A stretch of 34,078 nucleotides of DNA, taken from Syntrophomonas sp. (GTDB taxonomy: Bacteria > Bacillota > Syntrophomonadia > Syntrophomonadales > Syntrophomonadaceae). Where the stretch lies: positions 1 to 34,078 of the forward strand of contig JAENZN010000031.1 of the NCBI GenBank assembly GCA_016841245.1, given 5' to 3'. Made by a program: the position numbers and the translations under genes. Under the pieces are notes generated by a model. That model searched no databases. It saw only the letters and a program-made list of their open reading frames with translations, and was not told the DNA's origin. Below are positions 8,774 through 19,611 of this stretch, piece after piece. Numbering within the stretch: the first letter of the stretch is position 1; each line of letters starts with the position of its first letter.

Positions 8774-9061
8774 ATGACTTTGTTAGACGTACTCAGCCGG
8801 ATATTTTCAAGGGAAAGTGTATCTAGTAAGGATGTCGCCAGGGAAAGGCTGCGTCTGGTCCTGGTTCATGACCGGGCTTCAGTATCTCCCGAGTTTTTAA
8901 ATTCGTTGAAAGAAGATCTGATAAAAGTTATACGCGATTATTTGGATATAGATGAGGAAGCGCTGCAGGTAAACCTGGAAAACGAGGAAAATTCTATTGC
9001 CCTGATAGCCAATATACCGGTTAAAGGGTTTAGACGAAAAGTTGAGACGGCCTCTTCTTAA
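8774..9061 (+). CDS. minE: Cell division topological specificity factor MinE
   Basis: MinE stimulates MinD ATPase and drives Min oscillation or gradients. The 95-residue product has the MinE layout: an N-terminal LSRIFSRE-like amphipathic segment, the MinD-binding helix (VARERLRLVLVHDR), and a C-terminal beta-rich dimer domain with LKEDLIKVIRDYLDID. ATG 8774 is preceded by GAGGGAGGGG. It lies 11 bases after minD. Presence of MinE suggests an E. coli-like Min system rather than the DivIVA-MinJ type of Bacillus. Confidence 0.95.
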   Translation: MTLLDVLSRIFSRESVSSKDVARERLRLVLVHDRASVSPEFLNSLKEDLIKVIRDYLDIDEEALQVNLENEENSIALIANIPVKGFRRKVETASS

Positions 9062-9167
9062 ATAGATGTTAGGAGTGATGATGAATTCCTAGATTTTATA
9101 ATTAGTTTACCAATTAATGATATAAAAACTCCACAATACAATTTCCTTGAGCTCTGTCTAAAAGATG

Positions 9168-9202
9168 AATCCGGGCAGCCCACCCCCGGGTTTGTCTTTT
9201 TT
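9168..9202 (+). terminator. Terminator after minE
   Basis: AATCCGGG (9168-9175) pairs with CCCGGGTT (9185-9192) with one G-U pair, followed by TGTCTTTTTT. It ends minCDE and overlaps the longest rodA reading frame, which supports a later rodA start. Confidence 0.75.
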
Positions 9203-9287
9203 CTGCCGGATAAATAAAGGAAACCTGTATTTGCCATCTTTACATGCGAATTTCGTAAGCTTTATAATGTATGGGGAGGCAACATCT

Positions 9288-10424
9288 TTGAATTTAAAGC
9301 GATTAAAATTTATTGATAAACCGTTTATAGTTACCCTCTTGATTATACTAACCTTTGGTATCATCATTCAAAGCAGTGCCAGCAGTGGAATATCAAGTGA
9401 GGCGCTTTATTATGTAAAAAAACAGCTCTTTATGATAGCGGTCGGCCTTATCGGGGTTATTGTTATTATCCGTTATGACTTTACTGAGTTCAAGAATTTT
9501 GGTATACTGCTTTACATTTTATCGGTGGTGCTATTAATAGCGGTGCTGGTTTTCGGAACAGAAGTCCGTGGTACTACCGGGTGGATTTCATTAGGCCCCC
9601 TCCCGGCCATCCAACCGGCCGAGTTTACCAAGGTCATGTTGATACTGGCGTTTGCCGATTTCGTTAACCGCCGGAGAGGGGAACTTGACACTTTGATCAA
9701 GATGCTGCCGTGTTTTTTGTATATGGGACTGCCTTTTATTTTAATAATGATGCAGCCGGATCTGGGTACAGCTCTGGTTTATATAGCTATTACTTTTATA
9801 ATGATGTTTGCCGCCGGAGCAAATCCCAGGGTACTCTTAGTTTTAATGGGAGGATGTACACTTCTAGCGGGGCTGGTCTTGTTTTTACACTTTAGCCTGG
9901 GCATGTCGGTACCATTGGAAGACTACCAGCTTAAACGCCTGATTGTTTTTTTAGATCCTTATAATGATGGACAGGGCGGACGCGGAGCAGGTTGGAACAC
10001 CATACAATCACTGGTAGCTATAGGCTCGGGCGGGCTTACCGGAAAAGGACTCTATAATGGCACTCAGGTACAGCTGAATTTCCTTCCCGAACACCATACC
10101 GATTTTATATACGCAGTTATTGGAGAGGAACTGGGATTTATTGGAGCAGCCTTTTTAATCTTATTATATGGAATATTGATAATGCGTTCCTTATATATTG
10201 CCTCGGAATCCCGAGAATTCTTCGGAACCCTGGTCGTGATAGGAGTTACGGCTATGTGGCTGTTTCATATATTTGAGAATATAGGTATGTCGATAGGGTT
10301 AATGCCTATTACCGGCATACCTTTGCCGTTTATAAGCTATGGGGGGAGTTCAATGATTACCAACCTTCTTGCAGTTGCCTTAATCTTAAATGTAAATATT
10401 CGTGGTAAAAAAATAGTTTTCTGA
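9288..10424 (+). CDS. rodA: SEDS-family peptidoglycan glycosyltransferase RodA
   Basis: RodA polymerises lipid II into glycan strands with PBP2 during cell elongation. TTG 9288 gives 378 residues, the usual length, and has GGGGAGG about 9 bases upstream. The longer frame from 9165 runs through a terminator and adds unlikely residues. About ten membrane helices are visible. SEDS signatures are intact: GPLPAIQPAEFTKV, MQPDLGTALV, the catalytic-loop region LPEHHTDFIYAVIGEELG, and PLPFISYGGSSM near the C-terminus. Placement just after minE and within reach of PBP2 fits joint function with the elongasome. Confidence 0.95.
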   Translation: MNLKRLKFIDKPFIVTLLIILTFGIIIQSSASSGISSEALYYVKKQLFMIAVGLIGVIVIIRYDFTEFKNFGILLYILSVVLLIAVLVFGTEVRGTTGWISLGPLPAIQPAEFTKVMLILAFADFVNRRRGELDTLIKMLPCFLYMGLPFILIMMQPDLGTALVYIAITFIMMFAAGANPRVLLVLMGGCTLLAGLVLFLHFSLGMSVPLEDYQLKRLIVFLDPYNDGQGGRGAGWNTIQSLVAIGSGGLTGKGLYNGTQVQLNFLPEHHTDFIYAVIGEELGFIGAAFLILLYGILIMRSLYIASESREFFGTLVVIGVTAMWLFHIFENIGMSIGLMPITGIPLPFISYGGSSMITNLLAVALILNVNIRGKKIVF

Positions 10425-10458
10425 GGATTAAGGCATAATAGCATAAAGGAGGGATACG

Positions 10459-10881
10459 ATGAGAGAAGAAGTCAACACCCGAGAAGAACTTCTGCCCATG
10501 GCCAGGAATAGTATTAGAGAATTATTGATGCTGATCCCAAACTTATTGAAGCTTATTTACCGGTTAATGCAGGATAAAGATGTTCCGACAGCAGAAAAAG
10601 GCATGATGCTGGGCGCGGCAGCTTATGTTATATCCCCGCTGGATTTATTTCCTGATCGGGTACCATTTCTTGGCAAGGTAGACGACCTGCTGCTCCTGGC
10701 CTTGGTCATTAAAAGATTAACTGATAGTGTCAGCTATGAGGTTTTGGAAGAATACTGGGAAGGAAATGACGACCTGCTGGAAACCCTGGATAAAGTACTG
10801 AGTTATTCAACTCTGCTGCTCCCGCCAGGTATCTATCGAAAGCTGGTGAAAAAGGCACGACCTGCAGATGTTTGCATTTGA
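10459..10881 (+). CDS. DUF1232 (YkvA-like) protein
   Basis: This 140-residue protein carries the DUF1232 signature AAYVISPLDLFPDRVPFLG followed by KVDDLLLLALVIKRL at about residues 50-90. The domain is a hydrophobic hairpin thought to be membrane-associated; its function is unknown. Both flanks are more polar, and the C-terminal part has LLLPPGIYRKLVKKA. ATG 10459 has AAAGGAGGG upstream. It is 34 bases after rodA, so it is probably cotranscribed with it. Confidence 0.85.
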   Translation: MREEVNTREELLPMARNSIRELLMLIPNLLKLIYRLMQDKDVPTAEKGMMLGAAAYVISPLDLFPDRVPFLGKVDDLLLLALVIKRLTDSVSYEVLEEYWEGNDDLLETLDKVLSYSTLLLPPGIYRKLVKKARPADVCI

Positions 10882-10903
10882 ATCTTAATACCAAATAATT
10901 TAA

Positions 10904-10926
10904 ACTGGATGGCATTGCTGTCCAGT
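10904..10926 (+). terminator. Weak hairpin after the DUF1232 gene
   Basis: ACTGGA (10904-10909) pairs with TCCAGT (10921-10926); only a weak AT-rich tail follows. The remaining gap to 11169 shows no gene I can support and no clear promoter. Confidence 0.35.
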
Positions 10927-11169
10927 ATTTATATCCACCTAGTGCTCGCCGACTTTATTTCCCCCTGCAATGCTTCAGCTAGCGGCATTTTATTTATAAA
11001 GCGAATCATTTCACTTCTTAGTTTCTTTTCTCCCACCGGCTTCATGCAAAAAGGAAAAAGTATCCACCTGTTATGTCATAAAAAGTGGAGTAAAGATATA
11101 TATTTTAAGAGAATAAGATTCTGCCCATTCGTTAAGCTTTAGAAGTTCATTTTAAAGGGGGCAATTCTA

Positions 11170-11748
11170 ATGCTAGGGAACTTCAGAATAAGAATGCTGG
11201 TAGTAATAGTTATTGCTGCTCTGGTTGGCCTATCCATGCAGTCAGAACACAGCAGCAAAAAAATAGTTGAACCTGTAATTGGATATGTAATGAAAGACTA
11301 CGGGGTACAGGAAAATATTGCTCGGTATTGGTCTAAACTAAACGTTAAGCAGAATACCGAGACCGTACCGGTATCAAACCCCACTACCCTGCAGCTGCCC
11401 TGTGATTTTGCGGATATAGAACGTGAATATGGCTGGTATTGGAATGAGGAGTCCAAGCAGCAGGAATTTTTCCCAGCGGTATTGATAAAGGTTGAGGATA
11501 ACTCAGAGGTAAAACCGATTTATGAAGGCAGGGTAGCGGATATATCCAGTGATGAAAGTGGAATAACGGTGTTAATTGACCACGGTGGAAGTTTATATTC
11601 GTCTTATGGGGGATTAAGGGAAGTCCTGGTAGAGAAAGGGAATGAAGCTGACCAAGATACCATTATAGGCAGGACCAGCCTGGAGCTGTATTTTCAAATG
11701 ACCAGTAAGGATGGGCCCCTCAACCCTAACAAATTATTTCAACAATAA
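11170..11748 (+). CDS. spoIVFA: SpoIVFA-like protein with degenerate M23 (LytM) domain
   Basis: SpoIVFA anchors and holds the intramembrane protease SpoIVFB inactive in the outer forespore membrane until sigma-K activation. The 192 residues have one N-terminal helix (about 8-24), a linker, and a C-terminal LytM-like domain (about 95-192). That domain has PIYEGRVADI, VLIDHGGSLYSSYGGL and a closing PLNPNKLF, all family-like. The HxH metal pair of active M23 peptidases reads LYFQ here, so it should be catalytically dead, as in Bacillus SpoIVFA. ATG 11170 has AAAGGGGG upstream. Its stop overlaps the next start by one base, and the pairing with an M50 protease supports the assignment. Confidence 0.8.
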   Translation: MLGNFRIRMLVVIVIAALVGLSMQSEHSSKKIVEPVIGYVMKDYGVQENIARYWSKLNVKQNTETVPVSNPTTLQLPCDFADIEREYGWYWNEESKQQEFFPAVLIKVEDNSEVKPIYEGRVADISSDESGITVLIDHGGSLYSSYGGLREVLVEKGNEADQDTIIGRTSLELYFQMTSKDGPLNPNKLFQQ

Positions 11749-12605
11749 TGCGTTTGGCCAGAATAGCAGGTATAGGCTTCAAGATAAATGCGTTTTTTCT
11801 GCTCTTATGTCTGGCCTATATTTTGCTGGGTCTGGGGCAGGAAGTCTTGTTAATTACCGCGGCGGTCCTGGTACATGAATTAGCTCATACCATGGTTGCC
11901 GTCACTCTGGGAGTTAAAATATCTGAAGTTGAACTGCTGCCTTTCGGAGGGCAGGCTAAAGTTGAAGATTTTACCGGACTGGAACCGGAAAAAGAGATCT
12001 ATGTCGCGCTGGCAGGTCCTTTAATGAGCCTGTCCATGGCAGCGGCATTCTTTTTTTTGCTGCCTGACAGGGGAGATTTAACCGAGCTATTTATTAACAT
12101 CAACCTATTTCTAGGGTTTTTTAATCTCTTTCCGGCTCTGCCGCTGGATGGCGGTAGGGTGGTGCGGGCAGTTCTATCCAGGAGATTTGGTTACCGGAAA
12201 GCGACTCTAACAGCAGCATTTATGGGTAAATTGACTGCAGTTTTAGTTGGTGGGAGTGGAGTATATTTAACTTATACTGCCATGTCAGGAGCTAATTTAA
12301 TTATCATCGGTGTACTCTTGTATTGGGCTGCCAGCCGGGAAAAAAACCTGCTGGCTTATGCTTTTATGCGATTTCTGATTAATAAAAAGAGCCAGCTTAC
12401 CCGGCGTGGCTTTATGGATTGTCAGCAGATAGTAGCAACTCAGGATACTCTGGTTAAGAAAATACTTGATAGCAGCCGTCCTTCACATTATTTAACGGTA
12501 TTGATAATCGGTGCTGATGAATCAGTAATAGGAATCAGGAGCGAAGCAGAACTGATAGAATGCCTGCTGGAAAAGGGACCTGCTGCTTGTGTTAGGGATG
12601 TGTAA
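11748..12605 (+). CDS. spoIVFB: M50-family intramembrane metalloprotease, SpoIVFB-like
   Basis: SpoIVFB cuts pro-sigma-K inside the mother-cell membrane during sporulation. The 285 residues hold several membrane helices, the zinc motif HELAH in VLVHELAHT (about 42-50), and the second motif FPALPLDGGRVVRA carrying the metal-binding Asp. The C-terminal roughly 80 residues resemble a reduced CBS-like domain (LTVLIIGADESVIGI). ATG 11748 overlaps the spoIVFA-like stop (TAATG), giving translational coupling. Related M50 proteases with other substrates exist, but the SpoIVFA-like partner makes the sporulation role likely. Confidence 0.88.
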   Translation: MRLARIAGIGFKINAFFLLLCLAYILLGLGQEVLLITAAVLVHELAHTMVAVTLGVKISEVELLPFGGQAKVEDFTGLEPEKEIYVALAGPLMSLSMAAAFFFLLPDRGDLTELFININLFLGFFNLFPALPLDGGRVVRAVLSRRFGYRKATLTAAFMGKLTAVLVGGSGVYLTYTAMSGANLIIIGVLLYWAASREKNLLAYAFMRFLINKKSQLTRRGFMDCQQIVATQDTLVKKILDSSRPSHYLTVLIIGADESVIGIRSEAELIECLLEKGPAACVRDV

Positions 12606-12705
12606 AGAAACCAAGACGGTTCTGCTGGTTTGCACAAGCAGGTTATTATCTTTGTTTTTATGGTAATATATATATTACTGGATATTGCGGTGTTGGAGGC
12701 AGAAC

Positions 12706-14547
12706 ATGAAAGATAGGATTTTTAGAGATATATTACCTAATGTATCAAAACCTGCGCGTTATACCGGCAGTGAAGTGAATATTATATGCAAAGACTGGGA
12801 CGAATGCAGGACCAAGATAGCCTTTGCTTTTCCTGATGTTTATGAGGTAGGTATGTCTCATGTGGGCAGTAAGATTTTGTATGGTTTGATTAATGAAAAG
12901 AGCGATCATCTCTTGGAAAGGGTATATGCTCCCTGGCCGGACATGGAAAAGGAAATGCGCAGCCATGAAATTCCGCTTTTCACTCTGGAATCTTTTAAAG
13001 CAGTGAACGAATTTGATGTGGTAGGTTTTACCCTGCAATATGAATTGGCTATTACCAATGTATTGAATATGCTCGATATGAGTGATATACCATTGTGGTC
13101 CAAAGATAGGAATGAACAATACCCACTGATAATTGCCGGAGGCCCGGTTGTTTTCAATCCGGAACCCTATGCAGATTTTTTTGATGTGTTTGTTGTAGGG
13201 GATGGAGAAGAGGTGCTGCTCGAATTCCTGGATTGCTGCTGGGAAAACCGGCACCTGAAGAGACAGGAGCAATTACTAAAACTTGCCTTGCTGGAAGGCG
13301 TTTATGTGCCTTCATTGTACAGCGTTCACTATAATGAAGATGGTACCTTTAATAAAATGATTCCTCTCTACGAATCGGTACCTGATACCATAAAAAAGAG
13401 AGTGGTAGCTGATCTGGATAATGCCTATTTCCCGGTTAAACCAGTATTGCCCTATATGAATATTATTCATGACCGGGCAGTTTTGGAAGTTATGCGAGGA
13501 TGTCAGCGCGGCTGTCGTTTCTGCCATGCGGGTGTAGTCTACCGGCCGGTTAGAGAGAGGAGTATTAAAACACTTAAAAAACAGGCCAGCGAGCAGCTGG
13601 CCAGCACTGGTTATGATGAAATTGGTCTTACTTCCCTCAGCACCCTGGATTATTCTGGAGTAGATAGTCTGGTGAAGGACCTGGTTAAAGAATACCGGGA
13701 GCAGGGTACGGGAGTTTCCTTACCCTCACTGCGAGTAGACGCTTTTTCTATCGAACTGGCGAATGAAGTACAGAAAGTGCGCAAAACTACCCTCACCCTG
13801 GCGCCAGAGGCAGGCACCCAGAGAATGAGGGATATGATCAATAAGAATGTGAGCGAAGAGCAGCTGTTGACGGCAGTAAAAGCTGCATTTCAATCAGGCT
13901 GGTTATCGATAAAATTATATTTTATGGATGGTCTTCCCGGGGAGACGGAAGAAGATTTGGAGGGTATCCTGGAATTACTTAAGAAAATCAGGACTCTGGG
14001 AGATGAGAATGCTCGGAAGAAAGTTGAGATACGGGCCAGTATTGCCTCATTTGTTCCCAAAGCCCATACTCCATTCCAGTGGCAGGCCCAGAATACTATG
14101 GAGGAATTGGAGGAAAAAAGGAGAATTTTAAGCCGTAATAAAATGAAAAGAATCAAAATGAGTTTCCACGATAGCAGGACCAGTTATCTGGAAGGAGTTT
14201 TTTCCCGGGGGGACAGGCGATTATCTGCTTCAATTTATTTAGCCTGGCAGAAGGGCAGTAAATTTGACGGGTGGTCAGAATATTTTAATTTCAGCCGTTG
14301 GATGGAGGCCTTCAGAGAGTCTGAAATCAAAACAGAATTCTACACTTCTCGCCTGCGCTCTTATGATGAGGTACTGCCCTGGGATTTTATAGATACTGGA
14401 GTAAGTAAAGCTTATTTGCAGGATGAGGATGAAAAAGCAGCAGCCGGCATTACTACCGGAGATTGCCGCTGGGATGGCTGTACCGGATGTGGTATATGTC
14501 CTGCTTTTGCTATAGATCTCGATATCAAGGAGGAATTTCGGGGATGA
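12706..14547 (+). CDS. B12-binding radical SAM protein of the TIGR03960 type
   Basis: The protein has 613 residues. An N-terminal B12-binding-like region (FPDVYEVGMSHVG) precedes a radical SAM core with MRGCQRGCRFC, the CxxxCxxC site for a 4Fe-4S cluster. A second Cys cluster ends the protein: CRWDGCTGCGIC. This family is found next to a DUF2344 protein and rng in many Clostridia; the reaction is unknown, and RNA or ribosome modification has only been guessed. ATG 12706 follows GGAGG with good spacing. TTG 12685 would add seven residues but lacks a site. It overlaps the next gene by four bases (ATGA). Confidence 0.88.
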   Translation: MKDRIFRDILPNVSKPARYTGSEVNIICKDWDECRTKIAFAFPDVYEVGMSHVGSKILYGLINEKSDHLLERVYAPWPDMEKEMRSHEIPLFTLESFKAVNEFDVVGFTLQYELAITNVLNMLDMSDIPLWSKDRNEQYPLIIAGGPVVFNPEPYADFFDVFVVGDGEEVLLEFLDCCWENRHLKRQEQLLKLALLEGVYVPSLYSVHYNEDGTFNKMIPLYESVPDTIKKRVVADLDNAYFPVKPVLPYMNIIHDRAVLEVMRGCQRGCRFCHAGVVYRPVRERSIKTLKKQASEQLASTGYDEIGLTSLSTLDYSGVDSLVKDLVKEYREQGTGVSLPSLRVDAFSIELANEVQKVRKTTLTLAPEAGTQRMRDMINKNVSEEQLLTAVKAAFQSGWLSIKLYFMDGLPGETEEDLEGILELLKKIRTLGDENARKKVEIRASIASFVPKAHTPFQWQAQNTMEELEEKRRILSRNKMKRIKMSFHDSRTSYLEGVFSRGDRRLSASIYLAWQKGSKFDGWSEYFNFSRWMEAFRESEIKTEFYTSRLRSYDEVLPWDFIDTGVSKAYLQDEDEKAAAGITTGDCRWDGCTGCGICPAFAIDLDIKEEFRG

Positions 14548-15224
14548 GGTTGAGAGCAGAGTACAGGGTGGAGAGCAACTTGAAATTTTTGGGCAATCTG
14601 GATATGATGAATCTCATGACCAGGGCTCTGCGTCGGGCTGGTATCCCCTTTGCCTTGAGTGAAGGATTTAATCCCCATGTCAAGTTGTCTATGGGCACTG
14701 TTTTACCGGTAGGGGTCTGGGGGAAGCAAGAATACTTCGACCTGGAATTAATACAGGATATGCAGTCGGATGAATTTATTGCCAAGATGAACGGAGTCCT
14801 GCCCCTGGGGATGGAAATCCAGCGCTGTATTAAATTGGAGGATAAACAGGCCGCCCTGATGAAGATCATTAATGCGGCCAGCTATACTTTTATACTAAAA
14901 AATAGTGATTATGATTATGCAGCCCTGCCTGATACACTTATGAGTCAAGATAAATTGCTGGTAAAGAGCAGGGGCAAGCAAAAGGGGATCGATAAGGATC
15001 TGCGCCCGGGAATTTTCGAAATTACTGTCAACTTCCATGAAGAGTCTGTTATGATAAGTATATTGGTAAATGTAGGGGAACCAGTTAACGTCCGCTATGA
15101 TGAACTGCTGGATTTGTTAAAAGACCATGGTGTCCAATACGAAGAGGTGTTAGATATATTCCGCAGTGAAAATTTCATGCGAACTGGAAATATATTTTGT
15201 TCTCCGTTTGAAAAGGTGAGGTAG
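14544..15224 (+). CDS. DUF2344 (TIGR03936-type) partner of the radical SAM protein
   Basis: The 226-residue protein starts with MRLRAEYRVESNLKFLGNLD and the family block ALRRAGIPFALSEGFNPH, followed by KLSMGTVLPVG. In some genomes this domain is fused to the radical SAM protein upstream, so the two most likely act as one enzyme. Function unknown. ATG 14544 overlaps the radical SAM stop codon and has AAGGAGG at 14528-14534. A longer frame from 14463 would overlap 85 bases of the neighbour and is rejected. It is directly followed by rng with no gap. Confidence 0.88.
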   Translation: MRLRAEYRVESNLKFLGNLDMMNLMTRALRRAGIPFALSEGFNPHVKLSMGTVLPVGVWGKQEYFDLELIQDMQSDEFIAKMNGVLPLGMEIQRCIKLEDKQAALMKIINAASYTFILKNSDYDYAALPDTLMSQDKLLVKSRGKQKGIDKDLRPGIFEITVNFHEESVMISILVNVGEPVNVRYDELLDLLKDHGVQYEEVLDIFRSENFMRTGNIFCSPFEKVR

Positions 15225-16652
15225 TTGGAAAGAGAAATCATTGTCGAGATATATCCCTGGGAATCAAGAGTGGCTATTGTTGAAAACGGTCGCCTGGCCG
15301 AAATATTCTGGGCAGACCAGAATGACAATGTAGGTAATATTTATAAGGGTCGGGTTAAAGATATAATACCTGGTCTATCATGTGCTTTTATAGATATAGG
15401 TCTGGCCAAGAATGCCTTTCTTTATAAAGGAGATATTATAGTCCCTGGTTTAAAAAGGGGCAGCAATATTTTTGACCTTTTGGCAAGTGGACAGGATATC
15501 ATGGTACAGGTAAAAAAGGAGGCCTTTTCAGATAAGGGAGCCCGGGTAACTGGAAACATGACTATTCCAGGGCATTATCTGGTTTTATTGCCTTTTCAAA
15601 ACGAAGTATCAATTTCACGAAAGATAACCAACAATGACCGCCGTGAATATCTGCGCACCATTATTGAGCTGCATAAACCTGATCATATGGGAGTAATAGT
15701 AAGAACTGCATGTATGGAAACGAAAGATGAGGAAATTGTTGCCGAGTTAGAAGAACTTCTGCAGGTATGGTTGGATATTAAAGAACGCTATGATAAGTCC
15801 CGCAGTCCCAGCCTGATTTATGAAGATATCGACACTCTGGAGAGGACTCTGAGAGAGTACCTGGATATTCAGATATCCAGGATTGTTATTAATAATAAAA
15901 AGCTTAAAGACAAGATTAGCGCCTATGTGGGCAAGAAACATGCGTCCTGCCGGGAGATAATATATGAAGAGGGAGCCCTTTTTGAGAAATACGGACTGGA
16001 AAAGGACGTTAAGAGGACCCTGCGCCGGAAGGTATGGCTTAAAAACGGTGGCTATCTGATAATTGATGAAACTGAGGCTATGACAGTAATAGATGTTAAC
16101 AGCGGTAAATTTACAGGTAATAATGATTTCGAGGATACCGTTTTTAAGTTGAATATGGAAGCAGCCATTGAAATTCCCAGACAGCTACGTCTGAGAAGTA
16201 TAGGTGGTATAGTTTTAATAGATTTTATAGATATGAAAAACAAAGAAAACGAGGAGGAAGTCATTGATACGCTCAGGACTAGACTCGCCAAAGATAAGGC
16301 TAATACCAGAATAGTGGGTATGACAGGATTGGGATTTCTCGAAATGACCAGAAAAAAGTCTCGCTATGGGGTAAGCGAATTTTTTGCCGATGACTGCAGC
16401 CATTGCAATGGCCGGGGTCGTACCATTAATCTGGCTGCCGTATGCTGCGAGATTAAGAGGCAGTTGATAAATATGGATTATATAGAACATGACGAAATTA
16501 TTTGCGAGGCTAATCCAGATCTTATCAAAGTATTGTCTGAAGATAAAGGCGACCTTGATTACATAGAAAAACGGATTGGCAAAAAGCTGAAATTGACTCC
16601 CAAATCAAAGTATGGAACTGCCGAATACAACATTTCTACATCTGCGTATTAA
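15225..16652 (+). CDS. rng: Ribonuclease G (RNase E/G family)
   Basis: Single-strand endoribonuclease for rRNA and mRNA processing. The 475 residues include an S1 domain (GNIYKGRVKDIIPG, about 37-105). The catalytic DNase I-like domain has magnesium-binding D290 (VIDVNSG) and D333 (LIDFIDM). The zinc-link is CSHC (C391, C394). It is the short RNase G form with no long C-terminal scaffold. TTG 15225 follows the DUF2344 stop directly, with AAGGTGAGG upstream inside the previous gene. The radical SAM-DUF2344-rng-rplU order is common in Clostridia. Confidence 0.95.
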   Translation: MEREIIVEIYPWESRVAIVENGRLAEIFWADQNDNVGNIYKGRVKDIIPGLSCAFIDIGLAKNAFLYKGDIIVPGLKRGSNIFDLLASGQDIMVQVKKEAFSDKGARVTGNMTIPGHYLVLLPFQNEVSISRKITNNDRREYLRTIIELHKPDHMGVIVRTACMETKDEEIVAELEELLQVWLDIKERYDKSRSPSLIYEDIDTLERTLREYLDIQISRIVINNKKLKDKISAYVGKKHASCREIIYEEGALFEKYGLEKDVKRTLRRKVWLKNGGYLIIDETEAMTVIDVNSGKFTGNNDFEDTVFKLNMEAAIEIPRQLRLRSIGGIVLIDFIDMKNKENEEEVIDTLRTRLAKDKANTRIVGMTGLGFLEMTRKKSRYGVSEFFADDCSHCNGRGRTINLAAVCCEIKRQLINMDYIEHDEIICEANPDLIKVLSEDKGDLDYIEKRIGKKLKLTPKSKYGTAEYNISTSAY

Positions 16653-16676
16653 ATCTCCCTGGGAAGTAGAGTTCAC

Positions 16677-16705
16677 TTGACTTAAGAGGCTATATATGTT
16701 AAATT
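16677..16705 (+). promoter_or_regulatory. Promoter-like sequence for the rplU operon
   Basis: TTGACT (16677-16682), 17-base spacer, TAAATT (16700-16705). It lies just before the hairpin-containing leader of rplU. Good -35, moderate -10. Confidence 0.5.
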
Positions 16706-16711
16706 TGCATT

Positions 16712-16808
16712 TGGGTTGCATGTTTTGCAACCGCTCAGTTCAGGTTTCATGACAAATGGCTTCGGCCTACCTGCATACTGGCGAGTCTTAATAAACATGG
16801 AGGTGCTT
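16712..16808 (+). ncRNA. Structured 5' leader of rplU (L21 leader-like)
   Basis: The leader begins with GGTTGC/GCAACC, a short stem, and then has GGCTTCGGCC and further pairing potential before GGAGGTG at 16799-16805. The position ahead of rplU-prp-rpmA is where r-protein L21 leaders occur in Firmicutes, which bind L21 and give feedback control. I identify it by position and hairpins, not by a covariance match. Confidence 0.5.
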
Positions 16809-16816
16809 ATAAAAAA

Positions 16817-17131
16817 GTGTATGCGTTGATTCAAACAGGTGGAAAACAATACAAAGTAAGTGAAGGTACCATAGTAAAAATCGAAAAAGTAGATGGAGAA
16901 GCCGGGGGAAATGTAGTTCTAGATCAAGTGCTGATGATAAACGATGAAAATGGCGGCGTAAAAATAGGCAGTCCCCTGCTGGAAAACGCCACAGTTACAG
17001 CCAGGATACTGGAACAGGGCAAGAACAAAAAAATAATAGTATATAAATATAAAAAGAGAAAGAACTATCGTAGAAAACAGGGACACCGTCAGCCCTATAC
17101 CCGGTTGCTAATTGAGAAGATTGAAGGATAA
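16817..17131 (+). CDS. rplU: 50S ribosomal protein L21
   Basis: L21 is a 23S rRNA-binding protein of the large subunit. The 104 residues start [17 protein letters not shown] and end with the basic [14 protein letters not shown], both diagnostic. The start is GTG at 16817, after GGAGGTG with 11-base spacing. An in-frame alternative is not needed. The stop overlaps prp by one base. Confidence 0.98.
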   Translation: MYALIQTGGKQYKVSEGTIVKIEKVDGEAGGNVVLDQVLMINDENGGVKIGSPLLENATVTARILEQGKNKKIIVYKYKKRKNYRRKQGHRQPYTRLLIEKIEG

Positions 17132-17460
17132 TGTTAGAGGTTGAAATAAAATACCAAAAGGGATATATTCAATCTTTTTCAGTTTCAGGTCATGCAGGGT
17201 TCAGCTCGGAAGGTAAAGACATTTACTGTGCAGGAGTATCTGCAGTTACCCAGACTGCGTTACTCGGGCTGATAGAGCATATGACCGAAAAACCTGAATA
17301 CAGGATTGAAAAAGGCTGGATGAATTGTGAGCTGCCTGCCGGGTTAAGTCAGAAAGACCAGGAAAAGGCGCAGGTGATTCTTACAACTATGGAAAAAGGC
17401 TTGTTGTCTATGGAGCAGGCCTATACAGGTTACATGAAAGTGCTGGTTAGGAGGTCTTAA
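17131..17460 (+). CDS. prp: Ribosomal-processing cysteine protease Prp
   Basis: Prp removes the N-terminal extension of L27, an essential step in Firmicutes. The 109 residues carry the catalytic pair: H21 in SGHAGF and C33 in DIYCAGVSA. It sits between rplU and rpmA, and the rpmA product has the matching cleavable leader. ATG 17131 overlaps the rplU stop (TAATG). Confidence 0.94.
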   Translation: MLEVEIKYQKGYIQSFSVSGHAGFSSEGKDIYCAGVSAVTQTALLGLIEHMTEKPEYRIEKGWMNCELPAGLSQKDQEKAQVILTTMEKGLLSMEQAYTGYMKVLVRRS

Positions 17461-17461
17461 T

Positions 17462-17764
17462 ATGTTTAAATTTGATTTACAATTATTTGCCCATAAAAAA
17501 GGTGTTGGAAGTTCCAAGAATGGAAGAGACAGCGAATCAAAGCGGTTGGGAGTTAAAAGATATGATGGACAGGTAGTCAGAGCTGGAAATATCCTGGTTA
17601 GACAGAGAGGTACCAAAATCCATCCCGGCAACAACGTTATGAAGGGCGGAGACGATACCCTGTTTGCAGTTGTTGATGGTAAAGTAAAGTTTGAAAGAAA
17701 AGGCCGGGACAAAAAGCAGGTCAGCGTATATCCGCTGGAAGAAATGGTAAGTGCTCAGGCCTAG
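17462..17764 (+). CDS. rpmA: 50S ribosomal protein L27 with Prp-cleaved leader
   Basis: L27 reaches the peptidyl transferase centre. The 100 residues begin [14 protein letters not shown]. The leader FDLQLF is the Prp recognition form and cleavage after F9 would expose [14 protein letters not shown], the usual mature N-terminus. The mature protein is normal in length. ATG 17462 follows AGGAGG, which lies at the end of prp. A terminator follows. Confidence 0.98.
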   Translation: MFKFDLQLFAHKKGVGSSKNGRDSESKRLGVKRYDGQVVRAGNILVRQRGTKIHPGNNVMKGGDDTLFAVVDGKVKFERKGRDKKQVSVYPLEEMVSAQA

Positions 17765-17788
17765 TTCAAATATAACCTGGAGTGATTG

Positions 17789-17815
17789 AACCCCTGGAGT
17801 TTTTCAGGGGTTTTT
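17789..17815 (+). terminator. Rho-independent terminator after rpmA
   Basis: AACCCCTG (17789-17796) pairs with CAGGGGTT (17805-17812), and the T run continues to 17815. It closes the rplU-prp-rpmA operon. Confidence 0.9.
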
Positions 17816-17846
17816 GCTATTATTAGTTAACTGAGGAGGAAGAGCA

Positions 17847-19569
<1,723 letters not shown>

Positions 19570-19611
19570 AAGGCAGAGAATATTGAGTATGAACAGGGTG
19601 AGAGGTGGATA

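Noticed and set aside
9165..9287. N-terminal extension of RodA
   Set aside because: It runs through the minE terminator, has no ribosome binding site, and RodA from TTG 9288 has the normal length and a strong site.
12606..12684. CTGCT/AGCAG hairpin with T-rich sequence after spoIVFB
   Set aside because: Only a 5-bp stem with a broken T run; too weak to call a terminator.
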